A DNA stretch of 64,000 nucleotides from Lentinula raphanica (lineage: Eukaryota; Basidiomycota; Agaricomycetes; Agaricales; Omphalotaceae): contig JANVFP010000012.1 in assembly GCA_027919835.1 (NCBI GenBank), positions 620,001 through 684,000 of the forward strand. The letters run 5' to 3'. The notes below the pieces were generated by a model. It worked only from the letters and a program-made list of their open reading frames with translations. It did no database searches and was not told the origin of the DNA. Shown here piece by piece: positions 22,985 to 33,359 of the stretch. How positions within the stretch are numbered: position 1 is the stretch's first letter; every line of letters begins with the position of its first letter. The translations under genes and the position numbers were made by a program.

Positions 22985-23971
22985 ATGCTCTCGTTGATCA
23001 TAACCACTTTTCTCCCTTTCTTGTCATCTGCGTTTGGACAAACTGTGTACCTTGCAGGAGACTCTACCATGGCACCCAACGGTGACGGTGCGGGAACGGG
23101 GACAGATGGTATAGTTGTCCTTTTGTCCGAGGCAGATTTCTGAAGATATCCTCGTAGGATGGGGTCAATATCTCGGACAATATCTCACCCTCCCTGTCAG
23201 CAATCAAGCAATAGCTGGCCGTAGCGCGCGCAGCTTCACCGATGAAGGACGGTTCACTACTATCATCAATGATGTGGTCGCCGGAGATTTCGTGAGTGAG
23301 TACATCTCACACATTGCACATGCTCTGTAGTACTCCAGACTAACCAAATTACGCAGTCATCGAATTCGGCCATAACGATGGATTGTCTGGTGATGTGGAC
23401 AACGGTAGAGAGGATGCTTTTGGTGTGATCTGGTTCTTCTGTTTTTAAAAATTTTCTGCTCAGTTACCTTCTGCAGGCGATAGCTTGACTGCCACTGCTA
23501 CGGTTACGGAAACCGAGTAAGTCTTACATCTACCTGTTGATACAGTTGCACTCTTACATCTTACTTTCTCAAAGCGGTAGCACTGAAGTCATTCATACAT
23601 TCAACTACTATATGACGAACGCAGTCAACTCTCTCAAAGCTAAAGGTGCCATTCCAATCGTCTCCGCCCAAACCCCGGATAATATCTGGGATGGCGATGT
23701 GATAGCTGCACCCCCTCGATTCGTACCATATGCTCAGGAAGTCGCAGGAAACACGAGTACTACTTATATTGACCATTACGACTATGTGGCACAAGCTTAT
23801 GAGGCTATCGGAGAGACTACCGTCAACACTTATTACCCTATTGACCATACACATACCAGCATCACAGGTGCTAATGTTGTTGCGGAAGCCTTTGTGAGAG
23901 GCTTATTGTGCTCTTCGAGTACTCTGAAGAATTTCGTGAACAGTGCAGGTGAAGCTGCTCCTAGTGAGTGA
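22985..23971 (+). CDS. Secreted rhamnogalacturonan acetylesterase (CE12, SGNH hydrolase)
   Basis: Removes acetyl groups from rhamnogalacturonan-type pectin outside the cell. Seen: an N-terminal hydrophobic signal peptide (LSLIITTFLPFLSSAFGQ). The SGNH blocks are VYLAGDSTMAPNG (nucleophile Ser in GDS), IAGRSARSF, IIEFGHNDG (block III Asn) and PIDHTHTS (catalytic Asp/His pair). The ending is SSTLKNFVNSAGEAAPSE. Four introns: 23110 on, 23297 on, about 23422-23477, and 23520 on. The second uses GTGAGTAC rather than the GTGAGTGAG four bases earlier, because only that keeps IIEFGHND in frame. Length (about 245 residues) suits a single-domain CE12 enzyme with no carbohydrate-binding module. It fits a plant-litter or wood-decay lifestyle. 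Confidence 0.92.
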
Positions 23972-24242
23972 CTCAAACAAGATCTTTCTCTTGTATTCGG
24001 ACAACTTGCTGATAGGATTATGAATTTGATAGATAATTGCTTGTAAAATCGCTGCTGTCCAGATGTCAGTGCAATAGTTGTATAGCCTATACTTACTTAG
24101 CTAGAAAGAATGAGACGTGTAACTAAACTTCAAAAGCGAAGTCTGCCACGTTAGCGTTTGATTCTGGAACCTGAAGGCAAAGCTAGTGCAGCTTATGTAA
24201 GACCGAGGCTTAGTTTTTGCACTCGACTTGAATTCGTCTTCG

Positions 24243-25263
24243 ATGCTATCTTCCCTCTTTACCAAGAAGAATCGGCAGGAAGCGCGTCCAAAATCGCCTG
24301 GAGAAAATGAACTTCCAGAAATCACGGAAAAGCAAACTTTGAAGGGGCCCCCCCAATATCTAGCCACCGGGTTACACACTCTACACGATGAAGCGTTGGG
24401 GGAGTTATACTCGAAACCTACTGAACAGACTGTCCCCTCGAAGAAGACACTACAAAAGCTGCGACCTCTCCTGCTCTCCCTCACTCTAGTGCTAGTCCTC
24501 GAAATCAAGAAGTCTTTGAAGTTGTCCGAGATCCGTTCAGTGGACAAACTATAGGAGCTCTTGGACTTCCGGATGCGAATCTAAATCCTGAAGCACATGT
24601 TCCTTTGAGCGATGCTGCCACTCATAACGAAGAGATATGGTCTAGGCTTTCTGCCGTCCTAGAGTTGCAAAGTCAAATTGCTGCTCTGCATCTCGAGATG
24701 GAAGGGATAGGTGGCAAGGGTGATCAAGGCAAAGGCAAAAGCAAAAGCAGCAGGGAGTATAATATCCACAAGAGACCTCCAGTACGAGCTGCAAGTGGTA
24801 CAGCAGATCTTCTCGACCTTGATCATGATGAAGGGGTAGGGGTCGGAGAAGACGAGGATGAGGAACAGAGGAAGGACAGAGAAAGGGAAGAAGATTTCGC
24901 GAGGTTGGCTGATCAATTTGAAGGAAGGAAAGAAGGAGTTAATAATATCATGCTGAAGGTAATGCCCGCCTACCCGTCTTATCATACTTTCCCTTTCATT
25001 GACAACTCGTTCTCCAGCTCGAAGAACTATCCAAAGAATTGACAGGATTTCACGCATTGCAGGCACCGAATATACAATACCCCTCTTCGAGAACGAGCTC
25101 TCTTTCGATGACAAGTCCAAAATCGAGCGTTCCAGCGGCCAAATCGCCTGTATCGCTTCCTCCAGCTATATCAATACCAACTGATCGTCCGTCTGCAAAC
25201 ATCCTCAGTCCTTCACGTATTCTGGACAGTCCTGACTCCGCAGAAAGTCACGAGTTTCGTTGA
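24243..25263 (+). CDS. Unknown protein with coiled-coil middle; possible frame break at a C-run
   Basis: Not recognised. Seen: ATG at 24243, then MLSSLFTKKNRQEARPKSPG and PPQYLATGLHTLHDEALGEL. In the next frame come NQEVFEVVRDPFSGQTIGAL, NEEIWSRLSAVLELQSQIAA (helical, probably coiled coil), a charged stretch rich in Asp/Glu/Arg, an intron from about 24959 (GTAATG...TCTCCAG), and LEELSKELTGFHALQAPNIQ. A Ser/Pro-rich tail ends at TGA 25261-25263. The two frames meet near 24430-24440, at a four-C run (24434-24437). No good intron of usual size joins them, but one extra C would. Either a small unconventional intron or a missing base is involved. Codon use on both sides looks coding. Confidence 0.55.
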
Positions 25264-26439
25264 CTTCGTTATCTAACCAATCTCCTCTTCGCGCACTCGT
25301 TCTATATAAAACTGTACGTGGAAGACAACCCGAAATCTGAAATACATATCATCAGCGAACGACTTCACATCGGGTGGAGTTGTTACGTTCTTGCCCCAGT
25401 CCATGCTGCAAGTGCGAGGCGGGCGCCACCTTGGGAACCCCTACCATGTCATACTAGCTCCAAACCTCTTTCTGGACCGTAGCAGACGAAAGTGCGCTGC
25501 AGGAGGTTGATTCATTCACTTCCAGAGTCGGATACGTGGAGTACGGGACACCCCAGCGATTCGATATATTCAATTGTGATCTGCCTTTTGACCAAGGGTG
25601 GCATCAACCCAAATTCATCTGTGTCTGAGTGACCTACTTAATCAGATTCGCCTAACAGATTTTTTTGGTGTGCCTTGCAGCAATTCTTGTATCACTCCAA
25701 ACCTGGCCTACGGCACGAAATACACCTGCATGCTCGATCTTGTGTTCCAAGTCCCCGAGGAGTTCCTGGGCTCTGGATTATACAACCTGAAGCATCTGGT
25801 AGGTTGTCAGCCACCATACACAAGCTAGATGCTCTCATGTCTACGCAATCCCGTCTAAATATTGAGCTGTGAGTGCCGATTTGTATAAAATAGGTGCTCT
25901 GGACGTTCTGCTAGATCGAAACCGCTCCAGAGGTTGTGGACCTACTTTCTGACGCATACCGATAGCATTGAGGAGGGTTTCCCTCATTTCTGTTTGTCAT
26001 ACTGAAAATGGCTTGAACTCGATCGTCACCAGAAGATGTTGTACTTGGCTTTCGACAATGATAACGGAGCGGGAGCTTTGTCAGAATACGTATAACCTAG
26101 GAACTGTCAAAACCATCTCGCGTTGAACATGCTTTGCTGATGTTGCAGCGAAATTAGATCGAGATACAATATGTACCACTTTATTGAACAAGATTGACTG
26201 TTAGAAGCCTTGAACATTTTTAGAGGTTTGGGCATGGGTGGTATGATGTCACTCCAGCTAGAGAATTATTGAAAAAACAAGCGCTCGGTTGGTTTTCCTT
26301 TCTCAGTTTATGTCGAGGCTTTTCAATTGGACGTAGACTCTCTCTTAATCGGCTTTTGGTCCAAATCAGCGCGCTTGATACACTCTGAGATAAGTATAAA
26401 TCACTGCGGAACCAACTGCGCCCTTTCGTTTCGACAGTC
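25264..26439. other. 1.2-kb stretch without a supported gene
   Basis: Open frames at 25598-25872 are preceded by a pyrimidine-rich tract ending in TGCAG (a plausible acceptor at 25680), but no start exon or domain could be recognised. It could hold a decayed or non-coding transcript. The last part is the VTA1 promoter. Confidence 0.35.
26395..26401 (+). promoter_or_regulatory. TATA-like site of VTA1
   Basis: TATAAAT stands 39-45 bp before the ATG at 26440. Confidence 0.35.
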
Positions 26440-27889
26440 ATGTCCTCCCTTGGTTTACCTCCTGTTCCCCCTCCTCTCAAGTCTATATCGCCTTATCTGC
26501 AACGAGCAGCTGAACTACACCAGAAAGACCCTGTGATAGCGTACTGGTGCGCTTACTATGCTGCTCAAGTGGGTATCTCACTCCAAGCCAAGGATGATGC
26601 ATCAAGAACGCTATTGCTCGAACTCCTTGATGTGTTGGAGAAGCTGAAGAAAGACATAGGTCCTAACGATGCTATTGACATGGAGTCAGCAAGTGCAGCA
26701 TATGTAGAGAATTTCGCACTCAAGGTATTCAGCATGGCAGACGATGAAGATAGAAGAGGCGATAGTACCAGGTACGATAGTATTTTCTTCGTCTACAACA
26801 TGTGCTAAAGATTTATCCTGTTAGATCTACCGCAAAGAAGTTCCTAGCTGCTGCTAATTTTCTGGAAGTTTTGAAAACATTTCCGAAGACAGAGCTTACC
26901 GAATCGGTACGTTGTATGATCTATCTACAAACGATTGCTATTCTCATGCGGATAAACAGACTGAAGAAAAGATCAGATATTCCAAGTGGAAGGCAATAGA
27001 TATTACCAGAGCCTTTCGCGAAGGTCGCAAGCCGACTCCCGGCCCAGCCGGCGAGCAAGCAGAGCTTCAACCTCCTGTGGTCCCATCCACCTCAACTACA
27101 TTTACCACTGATGATTCTGCAATCGCTACGGTGACATTCGACACGAATCTAAGTTCCTCTGCTATATCGTCATCTTCCGCATCCCCACCCCTGGCACATA
27201 TTTCAACGCCTCCCATTAAACGTTCCTCACCCCCGCCCGTTTTAGATGGCCTTCCATCTCAGCAGCCATTCGACCCTCCACCTAACCTATTAGGGATACC
27301 CTCATCCGAATTCGATCCTGTATCCCCTGGAAACTGGAGCACGGCTGCCACACCAGGGCTAGGTACTGTACGAGGAACTCCTACGGACGAGTCCATTTCA
27401 TCTTTCCGAACACCTGAATTTCCTACTCGAAATGCGGACAAGCCGAGGAGGGGAAGTCAAAGCAGCACTGATTCAAATCACAGTGCAAGATCCGGAGGAT
27501 TCGAAGGACATGAGGCGGTTGGCATGTCACAGAAGAAAGTCCATTTCTCTACAGGAGCGGCACCGCCTCCTGTTGCCCATGTAGCTCCGGAGACGAATAT
27601 GCCTTCTTTTGGTTCTCCGCCCCTACCTCCATCATCATCTATGCATCATACTCCTTCGAACCTGCACTCGCAGAGTCATACTTCTGGGACCCCCTTACGC
27701 ACGTCAGAACTGCATGCTGTTCCGTCAAAAGTTCTACCTCCCATAGTCCCGCAAGAGGTCGAACTCACTCCTGCAGTCATAGCCAAAGCACAGAAACACT
27801 GTAGGTTTGCGATCAGTGCACTTGATTACGAGGATGCAGAGCATGCCAGAAAGGAGCTCCGTGCAGCATTGGCCACCCTCGGCGGTTGA
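26440..27889 (+). CDS. VTA1: VTA1/LIP5, ESCRT-III/Vps4 cofactor
   Basis: Activates the Vps4 AAA-ATPase that disassembles ESCRT-III during multivesicular body sorting. Seen: the N-terminal tandem MIT region starts KSISPYLQRAAELHQKDPVI and AYWCAYYAAQVGISL. After an intron near 26772-26824 it continues TAKKFLAAANFLEVLKTFP. A second intron (26906 on, GTACGT...AAACAG) leads to TEEKIRYSKWKAIDITRAFR. A long Pro/Ser-rich linker follows. The C-terminal Vps4-binding SBP/VSL-like helices read VIAKAQKHCRFAISALDYED and AEHARKELRAALATL. The order and the linker are typical of fungal Vta1, and the protein looks complete. Confidence 0.93.
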
Positions 27890-28296
27890 ATATCATTATC
27901 GTACTTATCTAGCTTTTGACTGCAATGCTACATACTTCGAAAAAAGAAATTCAGAGTGAGGCTGTGCTGATGTCGCAATCATGTCATGCGGTGAGTCATC
28001 GTGCGTTTTCAAATTCCTGATTAAGACAACAATGGCTTTGTGCAGACCTTCGAACAATGGACGTGGCGACGCTGGACAACGCCCTCCATTCTTCCGCGGG
28101 ACCAGATACCCTCGATTGGCGGGACTTTATACATTTTTCATCCGCGGCGGCGGTTTCGGTCGCTTCCGGGATCAAGAATTGCTCATAAGCCTGATCAGTT
28201 TCCCATCACGTGACGCTTTCGCGCGGAAGCGCAATGACTCACCACCTATAAAAGCTGTTTCGACACGCAAGATGTATTCCCGCGCCCGCGTTCACC
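27890..28296. promoter_or_regulatory. Promoter region of the Hsp20-like gene
   Basis: A 407-bp gap with a strong TATA box at 28247, a CACGTGAC E-box-like site at 28207-28214 and a TGACTCA (Gcn4/AP-1-type) site at 28235-28241. Site roles are inferred from yeast binding motifs. No clear heat-shock element array was found. Confidence 0.5.
28247..28254 (+). promoter_or_regulatory. TATA box of the Hsp20-like gene
   Basis: TATAAAAG, a consensus TATA box, 43-50 bp before the ATG at 28297. TATA-containing promoters are common in stress-inducible fungal genes. Confidence 0.6.
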
Positions 28297-29902
28297 ATGT
28301 CTTACTACCACCATGGTGGAGAATTCCAACCAGATCATACTTTGCCCACTGAGCAGACTGATTTCATCCCAGGATGGGAAACCATCGACCAGCCTCAACA
28401 GCCTCAACAGCCTCAAGAGTCACCAGTTTCAAGTGCTTTCGTCTCACCTGCAGTTTCGACACCTCACGCACTACCACCCCAACAATTTGAATATTCTCCG
28501 CTAACCCCTACTCTAGACTATGGTGAGATGCCCGATGTTCCGTTTCCTAATCCAGCAGGTACTACTATAACTTTTGCACCGCATGAACGTCTTGTTCGAT
28601 CCGAAGGGTATCCTTCTCCCGAAACAGAGGCTTTTCAGCATAGTCCTTCGCCGACTACACCTTCAGCGTCCGGACCTCAAAGAACGCACACGAGAGCTAC
28701 CGGCTCTCAAGGCTCGGGAAGTGGTTCCAAACCCCATCATCTTCATCGTCCCTATACCAGAAGGTCTCAAAGCGCTTTGGCTGGAAAGACGAAGGAAGCT
28801 ACAGGGGCAAGGTTTTCGGTTGTCGGGGCTGGTTCTGGTATTCAAGCCTATCCGGCGTCAATGTCGATGCCTACTCAGGAAATGGGAACTAGGTGTGTTT
28901 TTTAAACATACTCAATGCATCGTAACTGAAGACTCATTTTGTACTAGTCACGCCTCCCCTTCCACTATGTTACCACCTTCGATAACGCGACCTCAACGAC
29001 CCTCGTTAATCCCGACTTCCACGAGCTCGCATCAACCTATGGGTCCACCCCTAGAGCCTCCACGTTCCGCTATAGCACTTCCTCCGGAACCGACGGATTT
29101 GCGTTCGGCTCAGGCAACTCAAGTTACCTCTCCTGCAACAGGTTCTGGTGTTGCAAGCTTCGAAGCAATCATACAAAAAGTCCGTTCGGTGAAGAAACAC
29201 TTCTTTACCCCACGTCTCGACACATATTACGATACCGACAGCCACGTCTTGAGGGCCTATATAGAGCTTCCAGGCGTCCGTCGCAACAACCTCCGCGTAA
29301 CTCTTGCGACATCTGCGATCACTCGCCACAGAAATGTATCCGTTTGGGGAATATCTCTGTCTCCTGCCTGGCTTCCAACAGGTTCTGCTCAGGCAGGCAC
29401 CTCGCAAACAGTAGGTGCAGTAGGAACGACGATACAAAGTGGTTCGTTGAGTTCTACTTCTGCTGGCCCCTCAATCCCTTCCTTGAGTGCAGGGGCAGCA
29501 GGTACTGCTCCAGCGAGCTCTGCTCCTAGTCCAGAATCAGGCTCTGGAGGAGTGCCTTTGAGGGTGACTACCGAGATGGAATTGTCCCTCGGTCTTGGTC
29601 TACCGCCTCAATATTCCTTGAGGGAACGTCGATATGGGGAGTTCTATAGAATATTGCCTGTGCCGCCTGAGACAAGGGTGCGCTTTCATCTTCTTTCATT
29701 CTTCGACTCCCCATACCTGCTTGCTCGGTCTTGTCTCTATTTAATCCTCGAACGGTCGGCTATACATACTAACATTCATACTCAGGCCTCAGATATCCAG
29801 GCTGTCCTCGACGCTGGAGTTCTTTCATTATCTATCTCCTTCGGCACACTCTTAACTCAAGGACAAGTCAGTTCCATCACAGAAAACATCACTGTGGGCT
29901 AG
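28297..29902 (+). CDS. Hsp20/alpha-crystallin-like protein with disordered N-terminus and internal low-complexity insert
   Basis: Probable small heat-shock protein-like factor. Seen: from ATG 28297, about 270 residues rich in Pro, Gln, Ser and Thr (includes QPQQPQQPQ). An intron from about 28892 (GTGTGT...TACTAG) keeps frame. The alpha-crystallin-like start is FFTPRLDTYYDTDSHVLRAY and IELPGVRRNNLRVTLA. An insert of about 80-90 residues of Gly/Ser/Ala/Thr follows. Then comes the second half, RRYGEFYRILPVPPETR, joined by an intron (GTGCGC...ACTCAG near 29681-29786) to ASDIQAVLDAGVLSLSISFG. YGEFYR and the ILDAGVLSLSI-like strand are Hsp20 hallmarks. The 3' end at 29902 is less certain; another intron could precede it. 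Confidence 0.72.
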
Positions 29903-30667
29903 AAAGAAGCCAGGTTCGTTCTCCAGGTTTAATCATCCTCCTTTTCATATCGGACTCACGTCACCTAGATCTCCTTCCTAATATCTACTGCTGCTGGTCA
30001 TGTATCATCGTCTGGAACACCAGGTCTCCAGACTTTCGTCGAAACCCCGTTTACTAGGACCGAACTGCTGCCACTCCATTCATTCTCGCTGTCTTCTACC
30101 CAAATCAAAAAGCTCACGAATATTTATTATCCTCCGGCTTGCCTCTTGTCTTGTCGCCTGAGACGTTAGGTCTCCATGTTTCATTTTCGTTTCTTGCACC
30201 AAAACAACCTCACACTCGAAACATCTTCGAAGTCGTTATCGTTGCTCATCATGTCATAGCTCCTGAAATTTGCGATGCATAATTATCACCTTGCAACCTC
30301 TCGTAGTACACTTGCTGTACAGTTACTTATTTGTATCCATATATACCACTCTGAAGTATTGTACATACCAGTCTATTGCTCGCTTTCTTGGTTTGAATCG
30401 AATACTAGCTTTCTACTGCAAATACACTACAATGCATCGGTAGTACACTCTCGTACTAGTATCTTGACTCGTCATCAGTTGCTCATCACACTCTGTGTTA
30501 TGTCTATATGTACCTGATATGTACACAACAGATTGCAATCTGCGCTGAACCATTCGTTCTAAGATCCCGGTCAGAGCCTTCCTGTGAATTCGCACCTCGT
30601 AGCAGGGAGGGAACTCACCGGAAAACCGTTCAGAAGGTTTACAACGTTCAACGTTCGTCTTTCGATG
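29903..30667. other. Gap with no supported gene
   Basis: About 0.77 kb that should hold the 3' UTR of the Hsp20-like gene. It is AT-richer than its neighbours, and no coding frame of substance is seen. Confidence 0.4.
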
Positions 30668-31165
30668 TCAAATTTTACGAGGATACCGCCGTAAGATGGC
30701 TCCGCGGGTTGCTTTATAACTATCTTCGGATGAGTTGGTGGCTGCGAGATACCGATCAAAGGAAAGCCGGACAACCTCATCTGAGATATCGACTGGAACA
30801 TGTATAGGATCTCAAAGACGCTGGATAGTCAACCCATCGAGCTTGCCGTTTTCGAGAGTAGCATTTTGAATACTCTCTCTGAATTCCTGTATGACTCGGA
30901 TATCTTCGATCTCAGACTCAACTGGAGGAGCTACATCTGGTGCATGGACTTCGTCTTCGTCTTCAGTATCAGAATCTGTAATGAAACCTTGAAAAGCTGG
31001 TCCAGCTTGCGCAATTATTGGTTGTGCTTGTGCAGACTTGTCTGACGAGGATTCGCTATCACCAATGTATCATTGATGCTGGTATCACTGTCACTCGATA
31101 TTTCAAGTAAACCGGTGTATTCAGTAGAGGAGAGATTGTGGTACAGTTCAGGAGATGCACTATAA
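30668..31165 (-). pseudogene. Relic of a Tnp2/CACTA-like transposon protein (N-terminal part)
   Basis: Read on the minus strand, frames carry an acidic tract (TDSDTEDEDEVHAPD), then IQNATLENGKLDGLTIQRL, an in-frame TGA at 30812-30814, and DPIHVPVDISDEVVRLSFDR with NSSEDSYKATRGAILRRYP. This arrangement resembles the region just before the zinc-binding part of Tnp2-type transposase-associated proteins in Agaricomycetes, where the TGA position is normally Arg (CGA to TGA is one transition). After RRYP the frame is lost, and no transposase core follows. A frame change is also needed near 31055. Another acidic open frame at 31306-31557 may be part of the same relic. Family assignment is from pattern memory. 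Confidence 0.55.
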
Positions 31166-33359
31166 TTCTAAAACAGCACATCAGCACAATGTCTCGAAGA
31201 CTCACACTTATGGAGGGACAAATATCAACTATCAACCAAGCACACTCAGAAGTGAGCGCGAAACATGGTGGTAGTGATCCACGCGCCTCCGGGCTCGAGC
31301 ACGAATCATGGTAGGGGAGGAATGGTGATGAGAGGAGCAAAGCTTGGATCACTCACAATACGACATCGTTTTGTAAGTCTATCATCCACGTTATTTTCTT
31401 CTGGCAATTCTCCCCGCTGTTCCTCACTAAGATCCATGTCTTCCTCGTTATCTTCGTCCAACATGTGTTGGTGGCTTGCCCCAGGTTGAATGGATTTCGA
31501 TTGAGCAAAGGTCGGTATATAACGCCGGAATAGTCTCCCGTAGGCAGACTCATGCAAGACAAGCTTGCTAATATAGAGTCTGCATGAAATTACGGCGTGT
31601 TACGTGGACCCCGATTTCCAAGTGCCTTGAGTTTCCATATATATCCAGTTTCCATATATATCCAGCATGGATTGCTCACCGGTTCCCACTGAAAAGCAAG
31701 CGCTCCACTCATTTCTTCAACACCATCCTCCACCACTGGCAAATATGACTGCAATTTTTGAGTATGCACATTTTATGAGCTGCGTGAGCCTTATTCTGGG
31801 CATTTTCTCTCCTTTAGTAGCCTTGACCACCTTCAAATTCTCGCAATTTCAACATGATATGGGGTTTTCTGCTGTTTTCACCACTCTCAATGCTCGAAAC
31901 AGCTTTTAGGACATGTTTTTAGTAGCTGCGAGGTCCGACGCTATATAGACTAACTTTTAACACAAGATAAAGGGGCATTGGGGGGCAATGGTATGTATTT
32001 TGAGGACGCGACAAAGGACGCGACAGCTCAATCAACACGACACGTGAATTGCACCTGACACAAAAATCGGACTACGGTTCGGACCCATGCATTTCATCAA
32101 GAGGTGAGGCCGATTCAGATCTTTGAGATGATCCCACGACCCCCCCTCCCCCCCCAAAACAGGAAGGTTGCCGATTGCCGAGTACACGGCTGTTCACGCG
32201 CACGGACCACGGTCAGACTCAAAGTTCAAACGCTATCTTAATGCTATCCCATGCTCATTGCTAATGCTATCTCTCGTCTCTCTGAGGGTACGTGCTCGCT
32301 TCAAACATGCTTGAAACTCCACTCACCATGGCCTCCTGCATCTTTCAACTCCTTTTCTTGGGTCACACTTCAACTTATCATTTTGCTCCCTCGTCGACAA
32401 ATGGCAACGCGTAACTCATGTAAGAGGTGACCGGTGACTATCTTCTTGGAAATAGTAATGAGGGAATTCGGTGTCCAGAGTGATACAAATGGGGTGTACA
32501 ATCAGTGTGCGTGTTGAAACTTGAGAAGGTTCTGAAGCAATTGATCCACTAACTCACATAAAGCTACACAGGTCACTGACACTCTGCAATAAGGACTGTT
32601 GCTTCTCCCTGCCTGTTGCTCATCGACATCTACAATACCATCTTTGCTACTAGCTAGCCATCCTTCAAGTTTTTACCAAATCGCATCCTTTGGTAGTCAC
32701 CCTGCGGCTCAATACATATACTATACACTGTTTGAACTGTTTCTCTGACCCATGATACAGTACCGTCTACTGCACCTGTGCATACAATTTAATCTGTTAC
32801 ATTTCAATCACTCCACCAAGCTGAAAGGTGTCTACTCGTTGTGATCCATTCGTTCAGTCGCTGCTGTACGAGTACTGTAGAAGCATGCCGCGTCGGCAGT
32901 CTACGGCATCTCGGCGATGTCAAAAATCCATCATTCTCGTGGCACCTGTCATCTCAAGATCTCGAATCGGGCTCACCTCTTGCATTTCATGTAGACTAAC
33001 GCCGGAACGTTTTTGCAGAAACTTATGCTCCTTTACAACGTTGACAGAGGCAATTCGGCATGGAGAGAGAGAGCAAGAAAACACGTACAGCCAGTCTAAA
33101 CTAGCCAGGCTAGCCGTCTTGTAGTTCAAGAAGAAAAAATCGTTCTTGAATAAAAGTCTAAACCAAGATACACCGAATTGCACATGTCCGTTTTCATTGA
33201 GACTCTGACTCTCTGAGAGTAACTCAGTAAGCGCCGGTCAACAGGCGCTTATACACTCACCTTTGTTCCAACACCTGTTCCAACACTGTCCTATCTCAGC
33301 CCGTTTCTCACTGCGACCCTACGTAACCGCACCTTTGATGCTACACAGAGAATTCTTCG
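31166..33359. other. Gene-poor 2.2-kb region next to the transposon relic
   Basis: No supported gene. It contains a tandem 17-bp duplication (TTTCCATATATATCCAG twice, about 31634-31667), a direct repeat AGGACGCGACA near 32003-32026, and a C-rich tract around 32140-32156. There is also an inverted pair TTCAAGAA/TTCTTGAA at 33125-33132 and 33143-33150. The right part serves as promoter of the phosphatase gene at 33360. Confidence 0.45.
31634..31667 (+). repeat. Two-copy 17-bp tandem repeat
   Basis: The unit TTTCCATATATATCCAG occurs twice back to back, just left of a short unsupported open frame. Confidence 0.7.

Noticed and set aside
25598..25872. Overlapping open frames that might be an exon after a TGCAG acceptor
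   Set aside because: No start exon, no recognisable domain and no conserved motif.
32140..32160. C-rich tract as a possible G-quadruplex or origin element
   Set aside because: A single broken C-run without the repeated tracts needed; no supporting structure.
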